A DNA stretch of 17,863 bases from CAYMRB01 sp964392615 (GTDB lineage Bacteria; Planctomycetota; UBA8108), in contig CAYMRB010000191.1 in assembly GCA_964392615.1 (NCBI GenBank), positions 1-17,863 of the forward strand. Direction: 5' to 3'. This document shows, piece after piece, positions 1 through 7,664 of this stretch. The notes under the pieces were generated by a model, which ran no database searches, was not told the DNA's origin, and saw nothing but the letters and a program-made list of their open reading frames with translations. Positions within the stretch are counted from its first letter, which is position 1. Each line of letters opens with the position of its first letter. Both the position numbers and the translations under genes were made by a program.

Positions 1-54
1 GACTCCGACTCCGACGCCGACTCCGACGCCGACTCCGACTCCGACTCCGACTCC
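1..54. repeat. Hexanucleotide simple repeat (GACTCC/GACGCC)x9
   Basis: Nine tandem hexamers, seven GACTCC and two GACGCC, run to the window edge, so the true length is unknown. On the plus strand one frame reads Asp-Ser/Asp-Ala and ends in a stop at 106-108; another reads Thr-Pro; on the minus strand Glu-Ser or Gly-Val are possible. It could be the low-complexity C-terminal end of a gene lying off the window or a non-coding microsatellite. The sequence here does not decide between these. Confidence 0.9.
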
Positions 55-112
55 GCACGGCTGCCGACGCGAGCGTCGCAGAAACGCGGGTGCCCCTCGC
101 CGCCGTAGTCGG

Positions 113-141
113 TTGCCCCGCGACAGAGGAGCCCCTATCAT
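113..141 (+). promoter_or_regulatory. Candidate sigma-70-type promoter of the sigma factor/kinase operon
   Basis: TTGCCC at 113-118 (4 of 6 matches to TTGACA) and TATCAT at 136-141 (5 of 6 matches to TATAAT) are separated by exactly 17 nt. The expected transcription start near 148 lies about 38 nt before the ATG at 186. This layout supports 186 rather than the in-frame GTG at 90 as the start of the sigma factor gene. It is a motif reading only. Confidence 0.45.
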
Positions 142-185
142 CGCGGCTCCTTCAATCTCCGGTCGTGCTCGGAGCCGTCGGCCTC

Positions 186-791
186 ATGTCCCGTTCGCTG
201 AGCCGCAGCGAAATCAGCCGGAACTTCGGCCGGTTTCGCGGTTACTTGCTGGTACTCGCTCAAGGCGAGCTCGGCCCCGCGGTGCGTGGCAGGGTCGATC
301 CGTCCGACATCGTCCAAGAGACCCTGCTCAAGGCACACCAGTCGATCGATCAGTGGCGCGGGGGAACGGAGGGCGAACTGGTGGCCTGGCTGCGCGCGAT
401 ACTCGCGAACACGATCGCGAACACTGTCCGCTATCATCGCCAGGACAAGCGCGACCTCCGGCGAGAGATCGAATTCGACGCCAACCTTGCCCGATCCTCT
501 GCCAACCTCCTGGCGCTCGCCGACGCGAAACAATCCAGCCCGGACTCCGAGGCGCAACGGACCGAGCTCCTCCTTCTCGTCGCGGGAACCTTGGCGAATC
601 TTCCTGACGATCAGCGCGAGGCGTTTCTCGCCAAACACTGGCGGCACGAGAGGGTCGACGACATCGCTCGAACGATGGACAGGACCACCGCTTCGGTGGC
701 GGGCCTGATCCGGCGGTCGATGCAGACGCTCCGCGACGAGCTCGGGCACCTCGGGGACTCGACCGGGGATTCGGCTGCCGGCGATGAGTGA
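186..791 (+). CDS. ECF-type RNA polymerase sigma factor, planctomycete subfamily
   Basis: A 201-residue sigma-70 family protein expected to direct RNA polymerase to a small regulon. Region 2 is recognisable from the segment around 'VDPSDIVQETLLKAH', followed by 'TEGELVAWLRAILANTIAN' (continuation of region 2 and linker), then region 4 starting at 'LANLPDDQREAFLAKHW' with the helix-turn-helix 'VDDIARTMDRTTASVAGLIRR' region. The DPSDIVQET and EGELxAWLRxILANxxAN patterns are typical of the planctomycete-specific ECF subfamily (TIGR02984-like). I chose the ATG at 186; a GTG at 90 is in frame, but its added 32 residues do not resemble the family and it lies upstream of the candidate promoter. The stop overlaps the kinase start by 8 nt, so the two are probably co-translated, a common pairing in planctomycetes in which the kinase may control the sigma factor. 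No anti-sigma gene is visible. Confidence 0.9.
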   Translation: MSRSLSRSEISRNFGRFRGYLLVLAQGELGPAVRGRVDPSDIVQETLLKAHQSIDQWRGGTEGELVAWLRAILANTIANTVRYHRQDKRDLRREIEFDANLARSSANLLALADAKQSSPDSEAQRTELLLLVAGTLANLPDDQREAFLAKHWRHERVDDIARTMDRTTASVAGLIRRSMQTLRDELGHLGDSTGDSAAGDE

Positions 792-3700
792 GTCGCGTGA
801 AGGCTGTCTTCTGGACGAGGTGGTCGCGGACTACTTCAAGGCTCTCGAGTCCGGACACATGCCGGACCGAGAGCAAATCATCCGTGCGCATCCCGAAATC
901 GAGCACGAGCTTCGCGAGTTCTTCGCAAGCGACGATCTACTCGACAGCCTGAACCGCCGCCTCGCTCGTCCGGGATCGAGCCATCGCAGCGCGCTCCGAC
1001 GCCGCATGCGCCCCGGTTCGCGCCTCGCCGGCTACGAAATCATGGAGTCGATCGGCTGCGGTAGCGGTGGCGTCGTCTACCGGGCCCGAGATCTCGATCT
1101 CGAGCGCGACATCGCCATCAAGATCCTCGACCAAACTCGCCTCCAGTCGGCAGATCTCGAGGAGCGCTTTCGTCGCGAGGCGCAGGCTGCAGGTCGGCTC
1201 TCTCATCCCAACATCGTCTCAGTGCACTCGGTCGGAGAAGCGGAGGGCGAACACTACATCGCGATGCAATTCGTCGACGGTGGAAATTTGGCCGAGCGAG
1301 TGGCCGGTTTCTTTGGCCGCCCCTCCCAGATCGCCGCGCTGATCTCGGCCGTCGCGCGCGCGATTCAGTTCGCGCATGACAACGGCGTCGTTCACCGCGA
1401 CCTCAAGCCCGCCAACATCCTCATCGATGGCGATGCGACTCCACTCGTCACCGACTTCGGCCTCGCGAAGATTCTCGAGGACGACACGAGTCTCACGGCA
1501 ACCGGCACGATCCTCGGCACTCCGGGGTACATGGCTCCCGAGCAGGCATCGGGAGCCACGATGGGAACACGCAGAGAGCCCCAGCACGATTCGGGCGCTG
1601 TCGACATCTACGGCCTCGGCACGATTCTCTACGAGCTTCTTACCGGGGAGCTGCCCTTCCGCGGCGGCTCTGCCGTCGACGTTCTACGCCGAGTCATCGA
1701 CGAAGAGCCGCGACGCCCCTCCCGCGTCCACGCTCAAGTCCCGAAAGACCTGGAGACGATCTGCCTGAAGTGCCTGGAGAAGGACCCCGGTCGGCGGTTC
1801 CACTCGGCGAGGGACCTGGCCGACGACTTGGATCGTTTCACGCGCGGCGTGCCGGTGCGCGCTCGGCCGCTGGGCCCCGTCGGCCGCACGTGGAAGACCG
1901 TTCGACGACGCCCGATCACGTCGAGCCTCTTGCTGATCACCGCGGTCTCGATCCTCTCGCTCGGCGCGCTCGGCTGGTCCGTCGCGGCACGCGACCGCCG
2001 GGTCGCGGCGGAGTTCCGGCGCATGGGCTACGCGTCGATGTTCGATCGCGCATTCGGTCGACTCGAAGACGGCGACACCGAGGAGCTCGACGCAGTCTTC
2101 GACGACCTGACCCCGCGAGCAGGTCAGGATGATCTCCGCGGCTTCGAGTTCCGGCACTTGGCGCACCGTTTCCGTCCCGACCCGATCTCTCGATTCGCAT
2201 TCGAGAGCACCGATCCAGCGACGGCTTGGACCGCCGATCTCGATCCGGGAGGACGACGCGTCGCTGTCGCGACCGACGCTGGAGTCCAGATCGTCTCCTT
2301 TCCGGGACTGAAGCGAATCGATGACGCCTTGCTACCGTCCTCGCGCATGCGCGTTGTTCGGTTCGCGGGGGGCAGCTCGAACTTGCTCGCAGCAGCCGAC
2401 GAACGAGGTGCAACGTACGTCTGGGACGTTCGCGACTCGGAACGCCGGCTGCTCTGGAGCGAGCCCGCAGGCTCACGCGCGACAGGGCTTGCATTCTCGA
2501 GAGACCGACGCCTGCTGGCGCGAAGCACCGGAGCGTCCGGCCGCCTGACAGTTCACGATGCGCATTCGGGACGGGAGCTCCGAGCGACGGGGATTCCGCC
2601 GCACACGGACCGCGTCCCCTGCGCTCTCGGATTCTCGTGCGACGGTGAGCGTGTTCTCTTCGCACCCCCCGACGTCACCCACGGCACGCTCTCTTGGAGC
2701 TACGGCGAGCCCGACGCCGTCGCCAGCTCGTGGCCGATGGGGACGAGATCGCTTCTGTCGATCCCCCCGAACGGGAGGTTCGGCGTGTCGCGAGTGGGAC
2801 GGCTCGAATCGGCCCTCGACCTTGAAGACGGATCCGGGTTTCCACTGCTTCGTCCCAGGGAATACCCCTCGTGCGCGGGTTTCTGCCGAGACGGCCGTCT
2901 CGGCGTGGCGGGATTCGCAAACGGCTGGATACTGCTCTGGGATCGCGCGAGCGGCAGAGCGCTGCGATGGTTTCGGGGGACCGCCACGCGCGCGACGCGC
3001 GACGCAGAGCAGTCGCTGGTGCGATTGGCTCGTTTCAGTCCGGACGGGGACTACGTACTCTCGGCAGCGGGCCACCCGCCGGAGTTGCTCGTGTGGCCAG
3101 GCGAGCAACCACCGCTCACGGCACGAGTCGATCGCGCTCACCGAACGCGCATCTGGGACGTCGGGATTGCACCAAACGGCGAGAGAGTCGTCACGGGATC
3201 GGACGACGAGCTCTTCTCCTGGGAGCTCGCTCTCGACGCGTCGCAACCCGCCTTGCGTCGAGTCGGGCAGTTTCGCGTTCCGAAGATCGACGAGTACGAG
3301 AACTTCTTCTTCTCGGCCGACGGACACTGGCTCGCGGTCGGCACCGAGGATGGCCGAACCGCTGTCGCTCGGACTCCCCTCGACGGAGAGGACGAGACGA
3401 GAACCAGTTATTCGATCCGACTCCAGGAAGACAGCTTGCGCCTCGGGGCCTTCTCGAGCGACTCCTCGCTCCTCGCACTCGTCACACGAAAGCGAGACGT
3501 GAGGATTCTCGAGCTCCACGACGGAAGCTGGCGGGAATCCTGGCGTTTTGAATGCCCGGAGAGTGGCACGAAAATCGTCGCGTTCTCGCCGGACCGCAAC
3601 CTTCTCGCCCTCGCGTCGTACACTCGATCGACCGCGACGATCTGGGATCTTCGGGCTCGTCGACTCCAATGCACCCTCCAGTGCTTCGAGAGCGTTCGCA

Positions 3701-4089
3701 ATGCCGTCTTCGCACACACGAGCTCTCGACTGGTCGTCGCGGGTGAAGACGGAGCGGTCAAAATCTGGGACCTTCCGGACACCGATCCAGTCGCGAAGTT
3801 CGAAATCCAAGGGGCGAGCCTCACGGCGCTGTGCTTCTCGCCGGACGACCGGCGCCTTCTGACGGGAGACAAGGACGGCACGGTCAGAATCCGCTCGTTG
3901 ATCGACTCCGGAGGCGAACAGAGTCGGGTCATCGCGTTCGAGCTCGCCGTTCTCCGCGAACACGACGGCGAGATTCAGAGCCTGCGGATGACCCCGGACG
4001 GACGAACGCTCGTCGCGGCTGGCGGTGTCAAGAACGAGCGCGGCGTCGTAACCCTCTGGCATGCGCCCGATATCGTCCCCGACGATTGA
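784..4089 (+). CDS. Membrane-anchored Ser/Thr protein kinase with WD40-type repeat domain
   Basis: A 1101-residue Hanks-type kinase. Residues 1-65 form the short N-terminal region with a 'DREQIIRAHPEIEHELREF' stretch often seen in planctomycete kinases. The kinase domain (about 84-355) has an intact glycine loop (G91xG93xxG96), the ATP lysine K113 (AIK), the catalytic loop HRDLKPAN with D206, K208 and N211, DFG at 224-226, APE at 251-253 and DIYGLG at 274-279, so it should be active. A transmembrane segment lies at about 378-400. Residues 405-1101 are expected outside the cytoplasm and contain degenerate WD40-like blades, for example AFSRDRRLLA, RFSPDGDYVL, GIAPNGERVVTGSDD, AFSPDRNLLALA and CFSPDDRRLLTGDKDGTVRI. 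The gene overlaps the sigma factor gene by 8 nt. The likely role is sensing through the propeller and phosphorylating a regulator, plausibly the partner sigma factor (inference). The segment between APE and DIYGLG is slightly long. Confidence 0.97.
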   Translation: MSESREGCLLDEVVADYFKALESGHMPDREQIIRAHPEIEHELREFFASDDLLDSLNRRLARPGSSHRSALRRRMRPGSRLAGYEIMESIGCGSGGVVYRARDLDLERDIAIKILDQTRLQSADLEERFRREAQAAGRLSHPNIVSVHSVGEAEGEHYIAMQFVDGGNLAERVAGFFGRPSQIAALISAVARAIQFAHDNGVVHRDLKPANILIDGDATPLVTDFGLAKILEDDTSLTATGTILGTPGYMAPEQASGATMGTRREPQHDSGAVDIYGLGTILYELLTGELPFRGGSAVDVLRRVIDEEPRRPSRVHAQVPKDLETICLKCLEKDPGRRFHSARDLADDLDRFTRGVPVRARPLGPVGRTWKTVRRRPITSSLLLITAVSILSLGALGWSVAARDRRVAAEFRRMGYASMFDRAFGRLEDGDTEELDAVFDDLTPRAGQDDLRGFEFRHLAHRFRPDPISRFAFESTDPATAWTADLDPGGRRVAVATDAGVQIVSFPGLKRIDDALLPSSRMRVVRFAGGSSNLLAAADERGATYVWDVRDSERRLLWSEPAGSRATGLAFSRDRRLLARSTGASGRLTVHDAHSGRELRATGIPPHTDRVPCALGFSCDGERVLFAPPDVTHGTLSWSYGEPDAVASSWPMGTRSLLSIPPNGRFGVSRVGRLESALDLEDGSGFPLLRPREYPSCAGFCRDGRLGVAGFANGWILLWDRASGRALRWFRGTATRATRDAEQSLVRLARFSPDGDYVLSAAGHPPELLVWPGEQPPLTARVDRAHRTRIWDVGIAPNGERVVTGSDDELFSWELALDASQPALRRVGQFRVPKIDEYENFFFSADGHWLAVGTEDGRTAVARTPLDGEDETRTSYSIRLQEDSLRLGAFSSDSSLLALVTRKRDVRILELHDGSWRESWRFECPESGTKIVAFSPDRNLLALASYTRSTATIWDLRARRLQCTLQCFESVRNAVFAHTSSRLVVAGEDGAVKIWDLPDTDPVAKFEIQGASLTALCFSPDDRRLLTGDKDGTVRIRSLIDSGGEQSRVIAFELAVLREHDGEIQSLRMTPDGRTLVAAGGVKNERGVVTLWHAPDIVPDD

Positions 4090-4107
4090 CGGAGCGATGG
4101 AGATCTC

Positions 4108-4128
4108 CTGCGCCGGCGTGCGGCGCAG
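4108..4128. terminator. Short hairpin after the kinase gene, possible weak terminator
   Basis: CTGCGCC (4108-4114) and GGCGCAG (4122-4128) form a perfect 7-bp stem with a 7-nt loop, 19 nt after the kinase stop. There is no T-run after it, so Rho-independent termination is doubtful. It sits in the 81-nt gap before the hydrolase gene. Confidence 0.3.
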
Positions 4129-4170
4129 CTGCTCTGACATCTGCTACATTGGCGATAGGAGACAACGGAA

Positions 4171-6468
4171 ATGAAGTACCTATCGTCACGGAACCTCGGC
4201 AAGTCATCCTCGCCGGCTCTTCGGGCTGCGACCTGCATCGCGCTGCTGGCTGCGACCTCGTCAACAGATTCGGTGGCGGCGCGGGATGCGGCTCCCCCGA
4301 CCCGCTTCGATCTCCTCGTCCCCGGGAACAACGCTGTCACCTACGCCTCGATCCACGGGGACACGCCGCTCCTCGCCTGGAAGGAGAGTTCTGACCCCGA
4401 GTCCGGCATGGACCACTACGAGATCTGGCTGGATGGGGCAGAGGTCGATGACATTCCTGCCGGAGTCCACGGTCACTTGCCCGGCGGAAGCTACGGCAAC
4501 TATGAACCCTTCAGACCCTATGGCTTCCTGGCCGCTGAGAGCGTGTGCTACTACACGCCCCTCGTTGCGAAGCTCTCACCAGGGCCCCACCGATGGCACA
4601 TCAACGCGGTGGACGGAGACGGGAACAAGCGGCGGTCCAGCAGCGTGTTTCACTTCACCGTGGAGGATCTCGAGTCCACCAAGGTCTTCGTGAATCACCT
4701 CGGGTATCTTTCCGATGGGCGTCACAGGGTCGTGGCCGATGGCAGTGTCGCGGCGTCTTCGTTTGATGGGATGGACCCGGCCGGCAAGGTCGTGTTCTCG
4801 GGGGACCTGAAGGGCGGCGGTGGCGCCCTCGGGGACTACCTGTTCGGGGACTTCACCGCGCCCGAAGCCTCCGGGGCCTACAGGATCAAGGCGGGATCGG
4901 AATACTCCCGGTGGCTGCCCAGCGGGCTCGGGGCGAAGCTCAACTACGAGGTTTGTCTGCGGAAATATCGCGATGCCTACCGCAGGAAGAGATGTGGCAA
5001 CACGACGGTCAACTGGGGCGGGAAAGCCTGCCACCTGGACGATGCCCGATTGGAAGGCGGCGAGCGTCACGGGATTGTCGGAGGGTGGCATGCGAGTTCC
5101 GATGTGCGGAAGATCATGCGCATCCTCCAACCAGCTCTCTACGGGCTTGTCGAGATGAAGAGGGCTGTCGACCCGGCCTGGGATGGCGGCGACTACAGCA
5201 TCCTGGCTGAGATCAAATGGGGTAATCAGTACATCCACGAGATGCAACTCGAGAACGGGGCCGTCGTGCAGCACTACTACCTCTGGTGCGGCGCAACGGA
5301 CTGGTCCGAGGCCATCAACCGGTATACGAACAACGTGATCGGAGATGCGGACGACCGCCTCCTTCCCGAGAAGACACTGGTCGTCGACATGGTGTCTCAA
5401 AGCAGGTTCATCCGGAATCAGACCGCGATCTACCGCCTGTACGAGGATGTGGATCCTGAGTATGCGGACAAGTGCCTCGAGGCTGCCACCAGGTGCTATG
5501 AGTACTTTGGAAGAACCTGGCCGGTCCTGACCGAATACGAGACCACCTTCAATGCCAGGCCCTACCGGGAGAAGGTGACGGATCTCATGCCTCTCGCCTA
5601 TGGAGCTCGGGCGAGCCTATCCATGTATCTCGCCACGCACGACCCTGCATGCCGGGACCGGGCGGTCGCCCTGGCCGACCGACTCATGGCGTTGCAGGAG
5701 AACGAGTACATCGAAGGCCAAGAGGAGGTGAAGGGGTTCTTCTATGCGGACGCGAACAAGGACTCCATCTTCAGCAGCTACATGGCGCATGGCGGGCTTG
5801 ATGGCGCGCCGGGGGCGGTGGGCGTTCTGGCCGATCTGTGTGACGCCCTTCCCACGCACTCGAGATGCCCCCTGTGGAAGGAAAGTCTCAGGTCCTACCT
5901 GGAGGACTACCTTCTTCCGCTCTCCAACAGGAACGCGTTCGGCATCGTTCCGGGCTTTCTGTCGCGGCAGCCTCTCGTTGGTGGAAGACACGTCGGTAGA
6001 CTCCACTACCAGTACCTGGACGACAACCGCGGGGTGAACAAGCTCCTGCTGCGCAAGGGCCTCTTGCTCGCACGGGGAGCCAGGATCCTCGACAACCCCG
6101 CACTCCGGGATGTCGCGTGGAGGCAGGTCGGCTGGATCCTGGGAAACAACCCTCTGAATGCCAGCACCGTATTCGGCGTGGGTCAGGGCCAACCGAGAAT
6201 CTACAAGGCACATCTCGCTCCCCGCAGTGATGGCATGGTGGTACAGGGAATCGGAGGGGATTCCAACGGCATGCCGTTCATCAGGCAGGGACACTGGCGT
6301 CACTGTGAAATGGAGCTGCACCACACGGCCTGGTTCGCACAGACGCTCTTCGAGCTACTGACGAGCGGAACGCGCGCCAGCTCGAAAGCCGCGATCCCTC
6401 CTCGTGGGAATGGCCCCGCTCAGCAGCCCCCTTCTTCGACCGGACGCCCACTCACCCCGCCCCGCTGA
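4171..6468 (+). CDS. Secreted glycoside hydrolase family 9-like protein with Ig-like N-terminal domains
   Basis: A 765-residue protein that starts at an ATG preceded by AGGAG (4157-4161, 9 nt spacing). Residues 1-38 look like a Sec signal peptide (basic start, TCIALLAAT core, cleavage near SVAA-RD). Residues 42-168 are an FN3/Ig-like domain, and 169-255 match the cellulase N-terminal Ig-like domain (VFVNHLGYL... GAYRIKAG). The catalytic part (about 256-735) carries GH9 landmarks: CHLDDA...HGIVGGWH followed by the DAGD position, LGNNPLNASTVFGVG near 657-671, and a C-terminal GHWRHCEMELHH segment holding the candidate acid E713. The expected role is hydrolysis of a beta-linked glycan outside the cytoplasm. 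Oddities: the DAGD motif reads ASSD (308-311), so the usual first Asp is missing; the last 35 residues are a Pro/Ser-rich tail; and 19 of 55 Arg codons are AGG/AGA, unlike neighbouring genes. The substrate cannot be told from the sequence. Confidence 0.82.
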   Translation: MKYLSSRNLGKSSSPALRAATCIALLAATSSTDSVAARDAAPPTRFDLLVPGNNAVTYASIHGDTPLLAWKESSDPESGMDHYEIWLDGAEVDDIPAGVHGHLPGGSYGNYEPFRPYGFLAAESVCYYTPLVAKLSPGPHRWHINAVDGDGNKRRSSSVFHFTVEDLESTKVFVNHLGYLSDGRHRVVADGSVAASSFDGMDPAGKVVFSGDLKGGGGALGDYLFGDFTAPEASGAYRIKAGSEYSRWLPSGLGAKLNYEVCLRKYRDAYRRKRCGNTTVNWGGKACHLDDARLEGGERHGIVGGWHASSDVRKIMRILQPALYGLVEMKRAVDPAWDGGDYSILAEIKWGNQYIHEMQLENGAVVQHYYLWCGATDWSEAINRYTNNVIGDADDRLLPEKTLVVDMVSQSRFIRNQTAIYRLYEDVDPEYADKCLEAATRCYEYFGRTWPVLTEYETTFNARPYREKVTDLMPLAYGARASLSMYLATHDPACRDRAVALADRLMALQENEYIEGQEEVKGFFYADANKDSIFSSYMAHGGLDGAPGAVGVLADLCDALPTHSRCPLWKESLRSYLEDYLLPLSNRNAFGIVPGFLSRQPLVGGRHVGRLHYQYLDDNRGVNKLLLRKGLLLARGARILDNPALRDVAWRQVGWILGNNPLNASTVFGVGQGQPRIYKAHLAPRSDGMVVQGIGGDSNGMPFIRQGHWRHCEMELHHTAWFAQTLFELLTSGTRASSKAAIPPRGNGPAQQPPSSTGRPLTPPR

Positions 6469-6534
6469 CCCGCCTCCGACTGCTCGGAGGAGATTCCGAT
6501 TCCTCCGCCGGCGCCTGCCGGCCCGGATAGAACT

Positions 6535-6572
6535 CGAGCCCCACGAGCGACGTCAGTCTCTCGTGGGGCTCG
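6535..6572. terminator. Bidirectional hairpin terminator between convergent genes
   Basis: GAGCCCCACGAG (6536-6547) is a perfect inverted match to CTCGTGGGGCTC (6560-6571), extended by C6535/G6572. The 12-nt loop can pair further. On the plus strand GGTTTCTCT follows; on the minus strand GTTCTATCC follows. It lies between the hydrolase gene and the convergent cysteine-repeat gene. Two smaller inverted repeats precede it: CGGAGGA/TCCTCCG at 6485-6507 and GCCGGC/GCCGGC at 6507-6522. Confidence 0.75.
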
Positions 6573-6611
6573 GTTTCTCTGCGCGACCTTCGTGAGCGGC
6601 CGGTCGGCGGC

Positions 6612-7517
6612 TCAGATCCCGCCGCAGCCGAGGGCGTCGGGGGTCGGGTCGATGCCAGCCTCGACGCTCGGCTCCGGGAGCAGCCCCACGTCGGTGAAGA
6701 GCGAGCTCAGGATCGCGGTCGGATCCGACACGTCGACCACACCGTCGTCGTTCGCGTCGGCGGCGTCCATGCAGCTCGGGCTCGGCCCGGACAGGAAGAG
6801 GAAGTGGAGCACGTTCACCGCGTCGGTGATGTCCGTCTCGCCGTCGTCGTTGACGTCACCGCGAGTGAACTCGATGCTGGCGAGGATGAGCTCCTCGACG
6901 ACCTCGTTCTCCTCCTCTTCGTCCGCCTCGTCCGCCTGATTGCAGCCGGCCTCCTCGCGGCAGGCGCCGACAGCGGCGACGAACGCCTGAGCACACTCGA
7001 GGAACGAGCCCCCGTCGCCTTCGTCGTCGCCCTCGCGGCACTCGAGGAACGCGTCACGACCGACGCCGATGCACTCCATGCCGCAGATCTCCGGCCGCTC
7101 GCGGACCTCACAGCCGGCTTCCTCGCGGCAGGCGCGAACGGCGTCGCGATACGCGCCGAGACACTCCCAGAACGTCCCGCCCTCTTCGCGGCACGCAGCG
7201 CTCGCTTCGCGAGCGCTCGAGAAGCACTCCATTCCGCACGGCTCCGGGAGGTCCGGTCGATCCGGCCAGCCCGGTCGTCCGTCCTCGCAGCCGGCCTCCT
7301 CACGGCAGGCCCTGAACGCGTCCATCTGCGCGCGCATGCAGTCGAAGAACGAGCCTCCCTCGTCGCGGCACGCCTCACCAGCGGCTCTCGCAGCCTCGAA
7401 ACACTCCGCACCGCAAGGCTCAGCGGGGCCTTCTTCCTGGCCGATCACGACGGATCCCGAGAGGAAGACGACGCTCGCGACGATAGCACACGAGGCGAAC
7501 AAGGATCGAATCATCAT
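6612..7517 (-). CDS. Exported protein with three six-cysteine repeats and a C-terminal dockerin-like Ca-binding module
   Basis: A 301-residue protein starting at the first of two adjacent ATG codons, 6 nt after a strong AAAGGAG site (7524-7530). Residues 1-27 are a Sec signal peptide ending near VIGQ. Three tandem repeats follow at C35-C77, C94-C136 and C145-C192, each with the spacing C-x3-C-x10-C-x9-C-x10-C-x5-C; the third has 14 instead of 9 residues between its third and fourth cysteines. Each repeat ends in CREEAGC. The even cysteine spacing in predicted helices suggests disulfide-pinned helical hairpins. An acidic linker (193-212) leads to two EF-hand-like loops (D221xNxDxExD and D254xNxDxVxD) separated by FLFLSGPSP, and the protein ends in a DALGC motif. 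I do not recognise the repeat as a named family. It is encoded downstream of the kinase/regulator pair on the same strand but has its own candidate promoter. It is probably surface or extracellular; the ligand is unknown. Confidence 0.88.
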   Translation of the reverse strand: MMIRSLFASCAIVASVVFLSGSVVIGQEEGPAEPCGAECFEAARAAGEACRDEGGSFFDCMRAQMDAFRACREEAGCEDGRPGWPDRPDLPEPCGMECFSSAREASAACREEGGTFWECLGAYRDAVRACREEAGCEVRERPEICGMECIGVGRDAFLECREGDDEGDGGSFLECAQAFVAAVGACREEAGCNQADEADEEEENEVVEELILASIEFTRGDVNDDGETDITDAVNVLHFLFLSGPSPSCMDAADANDDGVVDVSDPTAILSSLFTDVGLLPEPSVEAGIDPTPDALGCGGI

Positions 7518-7590
7518 GGGGTTCTCCTTTACCGCGTTGGCTGGGCGGACTCGGCGGGCGGGTGGCCCACCCGACTCGAAGCGCGCGGGC

Positions 7591-7639
7591 AGAGTACGCG
7601 GAACGACCTTAATCTGAGGTGAAATCGGACGTGAAATCG
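7591..7639 (-). promoter_or_regulatory. Candidate response-regulator box and -10 region upstream of the cysteine-repeat gene
   Basis: Read on the minus strand, TTTCAC (7619-7624), a 5-nt gap, ATTAAGGT (7606-7613), a 9-nt gap and TACTCT (7591-7596) precede the gene whose ATG ends at 7517. The same layout occurs upstream of the response regulator gene at 9900-9933. The half-sites repeat at 11 nt, as expected for OmpR-family tandem binding. In addition GTGAAATCG occurs twice on the plus strand (7619-7627 and 7631-7639), giving a further possible half-site. This is the main content of the 147-nt gap between the two genes. Confidence 0.5.
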
Positions 7640-7664
7640 AACAGTTTTTCTCGGCTCGCCGCGA

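Noticed and set aside
1..54. Repeat as a CRISPR array
   Set aside because: The repeat unit is 6 nt with no spacers.
90..185. GTG start of the sigma factor at 90
   Set aside because: The extra residues do not fit the family and the candidate promoter lies downstream of this codon.
2473..4140. 555-codon minus-strand open frame opposite the kinase gene
   Set aside because: Antisense shadow of the propeller region, with no recognisable motif.
6804..7622. Long plus-strand open frame opposite the cysteine-repeat gene
   Set aside because: It mirrors the repeats of the real minus-strand gene, which has a signal peptide, ribosome binding site and recognisable modules.
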